Shown here in pieces: positions 36,290 through 48,800 of a DNA stretch of 64,000 bases. The DNA is taken from NCBI RefSeq assembly GCF_032854445.1, contig NC_088301.1:28070402-28134401 (forward strand), in the 5' to 3' direction. The position numbers and the translations under genes are program-made. The notes beneath the pieces are model-generated. The model did no database searches. It saw only the letters and a list, made by a program, of their open reading frames with translations, and was not told the DNA's origin. Within the stretch, counting starts at the first letter, position 1. Every line of letters starts with the position of its first letter. Origin of the DNA: Liolophura sinensis. Its lineage: Eukaryota > Mollusca > Polyplacophora > Chitonida > Chitonidae.

Positions 36290-36991
36290 TATAATGTGTT
36301 TTGTGATATTTGGAGCTTACATATTATCACATGGACATGTCAAATGGTGTGAAAAGATATCAGGCCTAGGTCAGTCAAAACCAGCTTTAGAAAGTTTTAC
36401 TGAAGTACACACCATGAAAGGAACATACTATAGCTGATTTAAACATGTAACATTTGTTTACCCTCAGGGGCGAGTGTTGTCTTTAATAAATGATGACACC
36501 AGTAGAGCGTGTTTTGTGCAGAGAAGACTCACGGTCGCTATGCTTTTTGTTGTGATGGAGTCGACCAGTATCTAGGGGCGTAGCGTAGGCCTAATTTATA
36601 GCAATAATGTTGATATGCATTCAGTTTTTATCTCCGACGACATCATCCATCTGATTATTGCCGTGAGCTCTTTGGTCTATCTGGGATTCGTCTTAATTGA
36701 TGGGCATTGGCAGGACTCCCTGAACATTGCGGTATTTTTATGGAAGGACTGGGATGTCTATTGTTGTATGCTTGATTCTAATTTTCATGGCCAACTATAC
36801 CTTGTAGACATAGTACAAATAAATGACTATTCTTACAAAGTAAACATGTGACATTCCCTACTTAAATATATCACATGTTTACTGTAATAGAGACTATTAC
36901 ATGTTTACCGACTTTTTGCTCTTCATAACAGTCATGTTTGTTGAGCTATTTGTGTTTTAATTGGAAATATCAGTCATGTCCCTATAACAAA
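36290..36991. other. Intergenic; unassigned hydrophobic ORF and a hairpin
   Basis: A 78-codon plus-strand frame at 36615-36851 contains one strongly hydrophobic stretch (HLIIAVSSLVYLGFVLI); I do not recognise it. A perfect 12-bp inverted repeat, GTAAACATGTGA / TCACATGTTTAC, lies at about 36840-36882. Confidence 0.35.
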
Positions 36992-37265
36992 CATACCCCT
37001 TTAGAGTCCCTGGCTGGCCGTGGAACTAGCCTTTGCGCTCTCAGCTTTTGTTTAGTTGTCACCCAGTCTGAAGGTGGTGTGACATTACGTTCTGTCGCTC
37101 TTAGAGGCAGGACGTATTCACTAGCCTCTCTGTAAATAGCCTGTACATAGTTTAGTGCATTTCCACTTTGTAATATCGTATCTATTTTGCACTCAGCATC
37201 CACACTGTTCCAAACGCATAGTTGTGGCCCTCTCTTTAGGGTAGTAGTTCTCGCCCTGGCCCACA

Positions 37266-38791
37266 ATGTTGTGGGCAGGGCGAGTAAATAGACCCTTAAG
37301 CCTTAAGCTTATGATACAGGGAGATGTACAACGGGTTGAAGTATACAATCGGCTAAAGGAGTTAGTGGGGAGTTGGCCTAATGTCCTAAAGAGACTAATC
37401 AATGTCTCTAGAGATGTCTGGAATGTTACAGTGGCTACGCAAACTGTGAAGGAACAGCTGTTGACTAGCGGCTTCTCATTCAACGGGGTAGATTGTCCAA
37501 TATATGATGTGGAGGAGCAAAGGCTCCTGGTTAGATCTCGATGTCCGATCGAGGTGCCCGATGACACTATTCGAGGTTTGATGGCCCGGTATGGCACGGT
37601 CCATCACGTCAGCCGGGAACATTACCTTTTTGATAGGTCACTTGAGAATGGTATGCGCCGTATTTACATGAGTGGTGTGACCGAGATCATTCCACAATCA
37701 ATTTCGGTTGGGAATTTTAGAATTCCTTTGTGGTACAGAGGTCAGGTCCGTGCCTGTCACATCTGTGATAGCACAGAACATTTCAAGGCCGACTGTCCGT
37801 TAAAGGATAAATGCCTCAAGTGTAAACAGGCAGGCCATTTTCAAAAGGACTGCCCGCTGAGCGATGAAAATGACAATGGCGACAATGACGATAACGATTG
37901 CAATGATAATGATGATGATGATAAAGATTGTAATGTTTATGAAGTTGAAGGTGACAGTAAAGATGAGAATGAAGGTCGAGGAGATGATGATGGTAATTAT
38001 AGTGAGGGACATGGGAATGATATGGAAATTGGGGTTTCTGGCGAGTCTGTTCCTGCCAGTCAACAAAATAAAGGGACTTTAGATAACTCTGCTGCTGACA
38101 ACGAGGAAGCTGGAGAGTGGCAAGTTGTCACTAACTCCATGTCCTCCAGCAAAAAGATTCGAAATAAGCGTAATGATGCTACAAATAAGGTAAGGAACTT
38201 AAGCGAATCGCCAGTAGTAGGTGGGCCCCAGAGCCTTTGCGAGGCATCTCAGACGTCAAATAGCCCGGAGTGGGTTGTCGGTATGAGTCAAATCTCGAAT
38301 TCCTCCTCACCCCCTAGATCGTCCGAAATTTCGAATACTACGCCATTCTGCATTAAGGAGACGCAATCCAGTGGCGTGACGCCCTCCAAAGGTGCACTTG
38401 GTAAGAGCCCGTCCTTATGGGGTAGCACGTTCAGCCCTGACCCGTCTACAATGTCACAGTTAGACACTGGAGATATAGCAGATTGCCTTGATCCTCAGGG
38501 AAGTTCTCAGCAATCTAGCAAATGTCTAGGGCTGGTGGAGAATCCAATATGGAGGAATCTCTTTCGGAAATGGATGCACCCGAAGAATTGCCTGCCTATA
38601 CTAATGGCAAGGGTGAGGTCTTGGTACCTGTCTCAACATCCCTGGGGTCGTATTATCGCACATTGCGACGAGACTCTAAAGTTGACAAGGTTAAAAAGCA
38701 GAGGAAGTTGATAACGTTGTCACAGGAGGATTTTGCTGAGCGTAGGGCAGCGATGTATAAGAAGTCCAGAAAAAAGAAAAAGAATAAATAA
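37266..38791 (+). pseudogene. LINE ORF1 (gag-like, CCHC zinc knuckles), frameshifted
   Basis: ORF1 proteins bind element RNA in the ribonucleoprotein. About 480 codons are open from ATG 37266 (or ATG 37311). Two zinc knuckles lie at about residues 165-195 (CHICDSTEHFKADC and CLKCKQAGHFQKDC), followed by a low-complexity Asp/Asn run (about 37864-37930). Near 38520 the frame shifts; the original C-terminus continues in another frame to KKSRKKKKNK and a stop at 38791, nine bases before ORF2. So the 481-codon frame ending at 38711 has a false C-terminus. Confidence 0.85.
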
Positions 38792-38800
38792 ATATTAATA

Positions 38801-41800
38801 ATGGCTACTACAAAGATCTTACAGTGGAACTGTAGAGGATTGAGGTGTAACCTCGCAGAGCTCCAGATGTTAGCTGAAGACCTCAATCCTGTAGCTTTTA
38901 GCTTGCAGGAAACTCTGATGACTGATCCTAGCTATCAATGTCGAGGTTATGTATCTCATCACGCTGTTGCCACGTCTACGAATGGAAAGGCATCAGGGGG
39001 TTCTTCTCTTTTGATTAGGCAGGGTGTAATACACAATAGAATGGCACTGAACACCGATTTGCAGGCGGTGGCGGTGCGTATCACACTGGGTATAGTATTA
39101 ACAATCTGTTCTATTTATATACCACCTTCTTCTACTCTTCACCAACAAGAGCTGAAAAATTTATATGATCAATTACCTAAACCGTGTGTTCTTTTGGGTG
39201 ACTTTAATGCCCATAGTGTTCTCTGGGGTGACTCTAAACGTAACCAGAAGGGCTCTGTATTGGAGGATTTTATATCTAATAACTCTCTATGCGTCTTAAA
39301 TGATGGCACACATACTTACCTTCATCCTGCAAAGGGCATTTATTCGGTCCTTGATTTAGCTCTGTTTGATGCAGGGCTAAGATCGGAATTCAGCTGGAGC
39401 GTCCATGATGATCTGTGAGGAAGCGACCACTTCCCCACCATACTTACCCTTGAGGAGCCGGCATCTTCCTCCCTTCCACGCTTTAATTATGATAAAGCAG
39501 ACTGGCCCCGCTTTGCTGTTCTGTGTGGTGAAACACTTACTAGCGACCTTTTTCTTGATGCAGTTGATCCTATCCAGTTATTCTCGGATCAGCTAATCGA
39601 TGTAGCCTCCAAATGTATCCCGAAATCTTGAGCGGTTCCCCGTATTAAGAAACCGTCGTTCACGGAGGACTGTAAACGAGCTAGGCGTTTCAGGAAACGT
39701 GCTGAGCGCGTGTACCGATGTAGACCATCTCCCGGTAATTTAGACGATGTTAGGCGTACTCGAGCTAAAGCCCGTAGGACTATCAAACAGTCCAACACGT
39801 GACTCTTGGAAACGTTATGTTTCTAGATTAATCATCGTACCCCTATGTCAAAAGTCTGGAATATGATCCAACGCATCAAAGGCAAGGGATCCATTGTCAC
39901 TGTCAATCATCTTAAAGACGGGAATAATTCTTTGACAGAAAAACTTGACATAGCCAATAGGTTGGGCGCTTCCTTTGCGCACCATTCGTCTTCAGATAAT
40001 TACTTGCCTCAGTTCCAGCGTAACAAGGAACGGACCGAGGCAAGTCCTCTTGATTCGTAAATTCTTAGACCATCGTCACTTCCAAGTTCGGGTTGGGGCT
40101 ACCCTATCTGACTACTTTGAACAAGATCAGGGGGTTCCTCAAGGCAGCATTTTATCAGTTATTCTCTTTAGCATTAAGATTAATAGCCTTGCCAGAATTT
40201 TATTTCCTAGTATGAATGCGTCCCTTTTTGTGGACGATCTTGGTATCTCTTGTCGAGGCAAAGGTATGCACACTATTGAGAGACAGCTGCAGATTTGCCT
40301 TAACAAAATCCATGCCTGGGCACTGGAGAACGGATTTAAGTTCTCCAAGTCGAAGACTAACTGTGTACACTTTTGTCGGAAGTACTTCCCCCATGAAGAC
40401 CCCAAGGTATTTTTAGATGGATCCCCCATCAAGGTTGTGCCGGAGGCAAAATTCCTCGGGGTGATCTTCGATAAGCTCCTTACATTTAAATCTCACATTA
40501 ATTATGTTAGAGCCAGATGCCTAAAGGCGCTTGATATTTTGAAGGTTGTCTCTAGTGCTCGATGGGGAGGGGATCATGAAACCCTACTTCAGCTCTATCG
40601 AGCACTGATTCGTTCTAAGCTAGACTATACCTGCAGTGTTTATGGATTTATTGAAGAAACTCAATACTGTACATCACCAGGCCCTACGATTGTGCTTAGG
40701 TGCTTTCCGCACCTCTCATGTGGAGAGTCTGTATGTTGAGGCAAACGAACCTCCCCTGGAGCTTCGAAGAACTAAACTATCCTTACAGTATATCACCAAG
40801 CTTAGAGCCAATTGTGTTGATTGTGTCTTCCATCCGGAATTTGAAGACTTATATGCTCAGAAGCCATCCAATTTGTTCCTCCACTCGGTGTCCGCATCCA
40901 GGAACATGTGCAAGCAGCTGGACTTGGGCTGGATACTATCACCCCCATACGCATCCAGGAAGATCCATCGTGGTTATGTCCTGAGCCTCAGGTTGATATC
41001 TCGCTCTCCTCCCTGAAGAAATCTTCCACCAACCCTTTAGCATACCAACAGGAGTTTAGTAATATGTGTTCAAAGTATCCATTTTATTACCGCATATTCA
41101 CTGACGGTTCCAAGAATGATGATGGCATGGTTTCTGCCGCTGTCCTTGGGCCCAGAACCGTTTCAACTCGGTTTCCAAATACCTGTTCTGTATTTACTGC
41201 GGAAGCCAAGGCAATTTTGTGCGCACTTCGGTCCATTCCAGAGCTAGGAGGTAGCAGATTTCTCATCTGACTCCCTTTCCTGCCTCCAGGCAATTCGGGC
41301 TAGTTCGCCTGTACATCCAGACATTCTGTCTATCACGGAGATGTATAAACGACTTAATGAAGATTTTATCATTGTCTTTTGTTGGGTGCCCGGGCATATG
41401 GGTATCCCTGGGAATACTGCTGCAGATGAAGCCGCGAAGGCGGCTTTGCATTCCGTTACTACCCAAACTGACGTTCCATATTCGGACTTGCGTTCACTTA
41501 TTTGCTCCTATATCAAGCGCTTGTTTCAGGCTCAATGGGATGACCAGACAATCAACAAACTGCATGATATTCGTCAGTTTGTTGGTCCAGCGCCTTTCCT
41601 TTCACGGCATCGTCTCCGCTCTTGCATTTTGAGGAGGTGTCGTATCGGTCACACACGTGCTACGCATGGGTATTTGTTAAAAGGAGAAGATGCTCCTCAT
41701 TGCTTTGCTTGATCAACGGTTCACAGTCAAGCACATATTGCTTGACTGTGGCGACTTTGCTCCTGTACGAGATTCCTTTTATCACGTGAGCTCTCTTTCA

Positions 41801-41875
41801 GAACTTTTCAATTCTGTAGAAAGTGATACTATTTTTGACTTTCTCTCTGCCATTGGTATTGCAGGAAAGCTGTAA
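38801..41875 (+). pseudogene. LINE ORF2 (endonuclease, reverse transcriptase, RNase H), degraded
   Basis: Endonuclease: QWNCRGL, QETL, GDFNAHS and the D-SDH end, open from 38801 to a TGA at 39418. A basic linker region follows with more stops near 39630 and 39800. At about 40040 the sequence jumps directly to the QVRVGATLSDYFEQDQGVPQ part of the reverse transcriptase, so I infer loss of roughly 200 codons including its first motifs. The catalytic FVDDL is present. RNase H follows with TDGSKND, EAKAIL, SDSLS and ADEAAK, then a CRIGHTRATHGY...HILLDC zinc-type tail. At least four frame changes occur after 40700. Confidence 0.88.
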
Positions 41876-42053
41876 TTTTAAACTACCGTCTGTGTTTGTT
41901 ATGTGACTTCTGATGTCCTTTTTTGACTGAATAGTAAATGAATTATCCGTAGTAGATCGACTACTTGACGTCTTATTGTCGCGATAAACTGAAATATTGT
42001 TGAAAGCGACGTTAAAACTTTCACTCACTCACTCACTCACTCATACCCCTTTA

Positions 42054-45000
42054 ATTACTAAACGTAGTCTTTATGAATAAACACCGGAATGCGGTTATTA
42101 AGTGTAACAGAAATGTGTGTATAAACGAAACATTTATTTTCATTGTTTACCTGATTTTCGTGATACCCACAGTAGAGCAGAGGCCGCTGGATATAATATA
42201 AGTAAAGACGTACAGCACAGAGAGTAAAACCAGAGCAGCGACGACAGTGTGATAGACTTATAGCATAGAGAGTAAAACCAGAGCAGCGACGACAGTGTGA
42301 TAGACGTACGGCATAGAGAGTTAAACCACAGCAGCGACGACAGTGTGATAGACGTACAGCATAGACGTCACTGGTTTAGAAACACTCAAAATACTGTGTT
42401 GTCGTCACATTTAACATACAATCACATTCAAATAATGCAAGGGGGTCAGGCCTCAGGGATGCTTAGTCCACCGTATTACATATGTGGAAAGCTGCTTCAA
42501 TAAAGGTTTTAATTCCTTAGAATGTCGCACATGGCTGTGATCTTTATTGGAATAATCTAAACATTTAACATTATGTGCTTAGTAATGGTGAAATGATAGT
42601 GCAGTTTTAGCGACTGTTACAACGTTAAATTGAGTCAACAGCAACTTTACTTTTTGTGTTTACTTTGTTATATACCTTTGGTGTGAGATTGTTGTGTAAT
42701 GTGGTATTGTTCTAGCTTTGGTTCACTAGTAATACATTTAATTTGACCACTTAACCTGATGAGTTTGTGTTGCGACGAGACCCCAAGGTAAAGAAATAAC
42801 CACTCTATATGTGGCCGTTGGGCCGCTTCATCTTTTCATTGAATTGCAAATGTCGATTTAAAAAAATGTGAGATTGTAAATGTGCGGTAGATACATATGC
42901 TGGACTTTACGTTATATACCATAGTAAGAAACGCTTCTGTATACCCTGGTATATGTTTTTCGGATTCTGAACAAGGGAACAATTGATGACTAGTGTATAA
43001 GAATCAATATTAATGATTTACACGTACCACTAATGGAATGAACCTTTATGAAGCTTTATTTAGCAGACAGAGATCAACCACGACAGAGAAGAAAAAGTGC
43101 GTAATTCATCTGTATATTTGAATAACAATTATAACATGTTTTTCTACGTGATCAATTAAATATTTTTATGATTTTAGAGAATAATGGAATAACATACTAA
43201 ATAAATTACAGCAGGTGAATGTGGGAGTAGAAATAATATGATATACAAGAATGATCGGCAGATCCCATTGAGGATCATTGAGGATTGCCATTGAGGATTC
43301 AGTACCAAAACAATGAAGAAACAAGAAGATTTTGATCATCGGGAAAACCCCATCGATGTTTTGTATTTTTCTGGTGCTTGATTGAAGAATTTCTGGAACA
43401 TTGCAAGCATTTCAGAAGGTGAACAGAACACCTCCGTGAATGTTTGGTGCATATATACGGTATTTTATATTAAACATACCGGCTTAAAACGGAATATGTA
43501 GGAAGGTTGATGAAATGATAACGGAATATATATTGACACTCTCTATAGAATAACTACAGAACATGCCTTGTCCATACATCGCAAAAGGATGAAACGGAAT
43601 TGATGTATCAGTCCATATATCACAACAAGAACCAATAACAGATAAAAAAAGAATTCACAGGTGTATAAATATTCCCAATCTTCCTTTGAACGTTAAATTA
43701 TTTGGAAAGAGAGATAACTCATACGCCAGTCGTATTCAGGCTGATCGGTTTTGCTTGGTTTTGAAGACTCGTAAAGAGAAAATACAGTATACATTGGCCA
43801 GGTGTACTCATCATGGGGGAACTGCGCAGATCCCACCGTATCGTAAGTATGGGACTGGCTAAATAATTAGTACAGGTACCTGTGTTATCTCTGCAAACTG
43901 AACAGTGACTACAAAGAAATTATTTATTTTAGTTAATATTAACGTTTTCTATCTCATTAATGTAATTTACCTGGTGGATCGGATACTTGACACTAGCCAA
44001 TGAGCAATACAGCCGCGTTTTCGAATACAACTCTGTAGCTGGTTGTGTTGGTACTTCGGTTTACCGTTGTAAATTCACCCCATTTATACCACGGTTGTGC
44101 ACATGCAATATTTGTCTTAATATTGGTCAAACTCCAAACACATACATCAAATTAGCTCACTTTTCACGGCACTATGGCACCTAGGTCAGTTCTTCAGTGA
44201 AGGGGTACGTCATCTACAACGGTTTTGTCTTTCGTTGCCCGCTTTCCTAAGTAAGATTTCATAACTATCAGTAACATATTCTCAATTACGACGCATGAAA
44301 TGCTAACTGAAAAGTGAATTAATAAATATTTCCCCTGTCCATTTGAAGCATTATACATTTCACCGGCGATATGTCAACGCCATCTTAAGACAATCCAGAA
44401 ATTCTAACCCGGTGTCTCAACTTTAATACTCTGTACAAAACACATTAGTACTGTGATGAATTTGTTCGCGTGAAAGATTTGGTCTAGAAATTTTCCTGTA
44501 CCCTTTTCACTATGAAATAGATTTACCTGTCAGAGTTGTGGGTTGCTTATAGGGGCTCCTTTCATAATCTGTGAAGATCAAGAATGAGCTGTACTATGGA
44601 GTTCTTTGAACATTTTTCTCTGGTTTCTTGAATCGGGATTATTGTACTTGGGGGCAACATCTGTATGCAGCCTATAAAGGCTCTTGCATTTAATGCAACC
44701 CAGAAACCATTGAACGATGCATCGTTAATTTCGCATATTACACATTTGCCATTTGACTGTGTGCTTCTTGGAGGAAATCTGTATGGAAAAATAATATTTC
44801 CCCAGAAAATATCATTAAGGGTCATGATATGCGGTAGTACCTGCTGAATCTGTGGCTCTGTGCTTTAGTGGAATTGGATATCATTTTGTGTACAAACATA
44901 TACAAACAGTTTCTACTGTTGATTCCCCAGACACTGTTACCAAGCCACTCTATGTGCTTAGACGTCTTACATCTTAAATTTAATTTGTTCCTCCGCAATG

Positions 45001-45650
45001 AGGAATTATAGTTGTTAACCCGAAACCACTATCAAAAAGTTTCCTTAATCCACTTTTTTGTAGCTTTTCTCCCCCCCCCCCCCAAAAAAGATAACTCTGT
45101 GGCATTATAATTTAGTATATAACATTACAAATAATTCCTAATAGCTTCGACATCCTACAAAAGGTTGCTGTGTTGCTGTCGTCTTGATCTTGTCTCATTT
45201 TCAGGTAGCTTGTTAAGTTAATATTCTATGTTAACAGACGGGATGTATAAATTTGAACGACTGATGTATTCAGTGACAGAGCAACATAAGAGTTATGAAA
45301 AAAAAGAACTTTGGGAATTAAATGCTTGGGTTTGTTTGCGAAAGCTTAAGGCAAAGCCACTATTTTAATAAAAAAAAACTTTTGTAAGAAGGGAAAGGCC
45401 AAGATCACTATGTAATACTACAATGTGTTTCATGCACTTACCTGTAGTTTATGAATATGCTGTTGTCTGTTCAACTACAGGTCTTGCTGGAGAAAAACTA
45501 GACACGGGGATTGTTCGGCATGTTTTGTTTTCCCTTTTTCGTTTGCTTTCCTTTTCTCCATCTAAATCTTAGTGTTCTTCCAAAAATCAAATAACCTTTA
45601 ACACAGTGTACAGAAATAAAAAAAACATAGGTGTTTTTTTTTTTACTTAG
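42054..45650. other. Intergenic upstream of the TRPA-like exons
   Basis: A ~51-bp unit containing AGAGCAGCGACGACAGTGTG is repeated three to four times at 42208-42370. Otherwise AT-rich. An ATG with a strong donor (ATGGGGGAACTGC...ATC|GTAAGT, 43814-43843) looks like a small first exon, but its phase does not fit the exon at 45651. The true first exon of the TRPA gene was not located. Confidence 0.45.
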
Positions 45651-45861
45651 GTATCCTTCCCGTCTTCGCAATTCCGCTCTTCTGGGGACTGATGTAGCCA
45701 CGAGAAATTCCATGCAGAAGCTGGAGGCGATTCCGAAAGATGCCTTCGTGAAGCCTGTAAAGGAAGGAAAATGGAAGGCTTTGTCGGAAAAGACACAAGA
45801 CAGTGGCCAGACAAATGGGGCTGTTTGTCTTATACAACACAGTCCCTACAGAATTCTGAAG
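45651..45861 (+). CDS. TRPA1: TRPA1-like exon A (pre-ankyrin segment)
   Basis: Acceptor T-run then TTACTTAG; donor AAG|GTAAGT. Seventy codons after one leading base, ending CLIQHSPYRILK. This matches the segment just before the first ankyrin repeat of insect TRPA1 and splices in phase 0 to exon B. Confidence 0.8.
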
Positions 45862-48800
45862 GTAAGTCTTCCATTTATATGGAAATGACACAAAGGGGAC
45901 CACTTAATTCCCACTTAAGTAAGTGGGATACAAACTGTGTAAAAGTACATCATTCTCTGCATTTTGCTTTTTATTCTTTCAGTTATTCACGTATCGGTGA
46001 AAGTGGTACAATAAAGGACGACACTGTTTAAGCACACACACAACGCACAACACTATTTGTACTGGTTGAAAGTTTACAAATGAAACAAATATCGACCATT
46101 TTATCTAAAAAAAACTACTTAGGAGCTGAATTTGCTAACGCAACTTTTGAACAAGGTGATATATATGTATAAATAAATAAATAATTACGTCTAATCTTGA
46201 ATCTTTTTAAAGGGTGAGGGTGGGAAGGAATATTTAAATGCATAGCAAATGATAGACAGGACATAGATATTACATAAAGGCATGTGTTTACGGCTTTCTA
46301 TATAAGTATATCTTACTAATGATATTGGCATACCCACTGCATTAAAGAACAAATTAATTATTTTCTATTAACTTTGAAATTCAGGACTGTGCTGAACTAC
46401 TTCCTTGTGACATTTGTGTTACCGTTATCACAAGATTACTCCTATAAGAGGAACCACCGTAATGCTCGTAACAGGAATACGTGTGCGCGTCTAACAATCT
46501 CTGTATCTAAACAGAACTTGTTCTGGGCCCGTGTTCTTCATTTGAATGGGCAGGTGAAAATTGAGTCAGACATCTTTCAATGAACTTCATTTGCAAATAA
46601 TGTATTAACTTATTTTACTGAAAAAGTTGCACATATCAGCATTTTTCGAACATGATGTTAATGGAACGCATTTATCAACACATTGGTATGACAGAATTGG
46701 ACAACGAGCCCAGTATAAGTTTAGGGTCCAGAGATGAAGTATTGTCAGAGCTGATTGCTACAAGATAGATCCCAATTGACACACTACTGCAGCTCTCCTG
46801 TATTTGTGCTGTAAGACGGAGAGCTACAGAGTGAAAGCTTATGAAATTGGGCAGGGAATATATCAGTTTAGAAGAAGGTCTAAACATTTCGGAATGAATA
46901 CTGATTTTTCGCCTGTTTTCCAATAAAGCTTTGTCTTGCGCCGCCTTTATTATGCTTACATTATGCCAGTGATGTTTTCCACGTCTTGCTCTCTATTGTT
47001 TTTTGTTCATCATAACGTTTTCTTACGTATTTTACAAATTATTATTATATGAAAGCCTAACTTTATCATATTTCGGTGTATACAATTCCATATCGTTACA
47101 CACGTCAGTCGTTGCGAGAACATCTAGTGCTCTAAATAAGGCCAAAAGTTACCATATCATGTTCTTTGTCTTGGTCGATAAGACATTGTCATCTTCCTCC
47201 GTCCCTATGTTTGGCTAGTTAATGCTGGCATAAATTGATTCCCAATGAATAAATAAACAGTGCATCAAAGGTAAGTTGGGGCCTCCGTGGCTCAGTTGGT
47301 TTGCGCGCTGGCGCAGCGTAATGACCCAGAAGTCTCTCGCCAATGCGGTCGCTGTGAGTCCAAGTCCAGCTCAAACTGGCTTCCTCTCCGGCCGTACGTG
47401 GGAAGGTTTGACAGCAACCCGCAGATGGTCGTGGGTTTCCACCGGGCTGTGCCCGGTTTCCACCCATCATAACGCTGGCCGCCGTCGTATAAGTGAAATA
47501 TTCTTGACTACGGCGTAAAACACCAATCAAATAAATAAAAAAATCAAAGGTAAGTTCCCCCCCAATACTGTGTTTGACATTTACCAAGATATTTGCCTAG
47601 TCGTTGTGAAATTTTACACACTTTTGTATTTCAGTAAATCAAATCAAGACGATGTTGCAAGTATTACCCTGTAGATACAGATGTGCTTCACATGAGGAAA
47701 CGCAAATGCATTATCGGTCCGATTTTGAAAATTTTACGAACAAATTCAAGATGGAAATAGATTTCTTTTTATGGACGACAATGCTCGTCTACATCGTGCC
47801 AGAGTGATAAATATCTTCTTTAAATAGGAAGGCATTAAGCGCATGCAATAACCTGCCAATTCCCCGGATTGAACAATTGTGGAATCATTTGAAACAAGCG
47901 GTTTATCGCCGTGTTACGGCGGTGTCCGGTCTTGTTCACATCAGACATCTACTTCAGGAGAACAGGTTAGCCCTCCGTCAAAATGGGATCACACGCCTCA
48001 TTTAACACGATGCGAGCACGCTGTCTCAGTGTGATACAAAAGCGTGATGGTTACACCAGATTATAACATTATCAGGTCGTACAGGTAGTCAAAATTATCT
48101 TCAGTCTGTAAAATTTTCAAAATCCGTCCCATAATGCGTTTGCGCATGCTCATTGGAACATATCTGTATCCACATGATAATCTTTGATACAGTGAGTTAG
48201 CTTGATTACTAAGATACTGTTTGCAAAATTTCACAACGATTGGGCAAATATCTTTCTAAATGTCAAAAATTGCTTCGGGGGAACTTATCTTTGATGCAAT
48301 GTTTATTTGTCGCGAAGCGTATAACGTGACGTACACAGCTTAGCGGTAATTGACAACACTGCCTCTCAATGCTCTATATAAACACGGATTTGGTACCATG
48401 AATATATTTGTTTTGCTTTTGGGAATGGCTTTCACGAGGCTTTAAGTTGCATTACGGGATTAGTATAATACCAATAAACCACCCGGATAAATGTACATTT
48501 AATGCATGTTACCGCCTGCAGTTCTGATTCTAGACAATGAAAGTAGGAGTTCCAAAGAAAAAAAAGGGACACATACAGGATTGAACAACAATTAATTTCA
48601 GTCACTCAGACTGTGCCAAAAAGCAGAAGGCAATTCCTTCCAGATATATGAACTTTCGTTATTTGTCGTCGATATTCAGGTTTCTCTTTCGATATTACAT
48701 GACATAGAGGGGGTATATCCTGAACCGGACGTGGATCTTTCAGCAAAGGCAGTTATAGAGTACTGGAACATACAATTTACAAAAATCACACCGGAATACA

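Larger units (their letters stand above)
37004..42041 (+). mobile_element. Non-LTR retrotransposon (I-superfamily-like LINE), full-length insertion, inactive
   Basis: About 5.0 kb bounded by the direct repeat CATACCCCTTTA (36992-37003 and 42042-42053). Order: ~260 bp 5' leader, ORF1 with CCHC knuckles, ORF2 with apurinic-type endonuclease, reverse transcriptase, RNase H and a C-terminal Cys/His region, then a short 3' UTR ending GCGACGTTAAAACTTTCACT(CACT)n. Endonuclease plus RNase H points to the I group (I/Nimb-like); clade placement needs a tree. It is dead: frameshifts and stops in both ORFs, and the N-terminal part of the reverse transcriptase is missing. Confidence 0.92.
47251..48312 (+). 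mobile_element. Decayed Tc1/mariner-type DNA transposon with long inverted repeats
   Basis: Lies in the TRPA1 intron between exons A and B. The right arm 48105-48312, reverse-complemented, matches the left arm 47251-47738 once a SINE and one copy of its duplication are removed (AAATAAACAKTGCATCAAAG, AAGTTCCCCC, TTGACATTTA, AAGATATTTGCC, GATTTTGAAAATTTTAC). Between the arms is the C-terminal part of a DDE transposase. Without the SINE the element is about 0.78 kb with ~200 bp arms, so it is an internally deleted copy. Outer ends and the TA duplication are not exactly resolved. Confidence 0.8.

Noticed and set aside
36615-36851. Seven-helix receptor fragment suggested by one hydrophobic stretch
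   Set aside because: Only one membrane-like segment and no diagnostic motif; similarity to any receptor family is too weak to claim.
37800-38082. Met/Ile-rich frames opposite and beside LINE ORF1
   Set aside because: Shadows of the Asp/Asn-coding GATGAT repeats of ORF1.
43814-43843. First exon for the TRPA1-like gene (ATG followed by GTAAGT)
   Set aside because: Joining it to exon A at 45651 puts the exon out of frame and hits a TGA; it could only work through another unseen exon.
47276-47587. Frames across SINE copies, also at 8341-8610, 19631-20218, 438-623, 30953-31156 and 31586-31795
   Set aside because: These recur with each SINE copy in either orientation and are repeat sequence, not genes.
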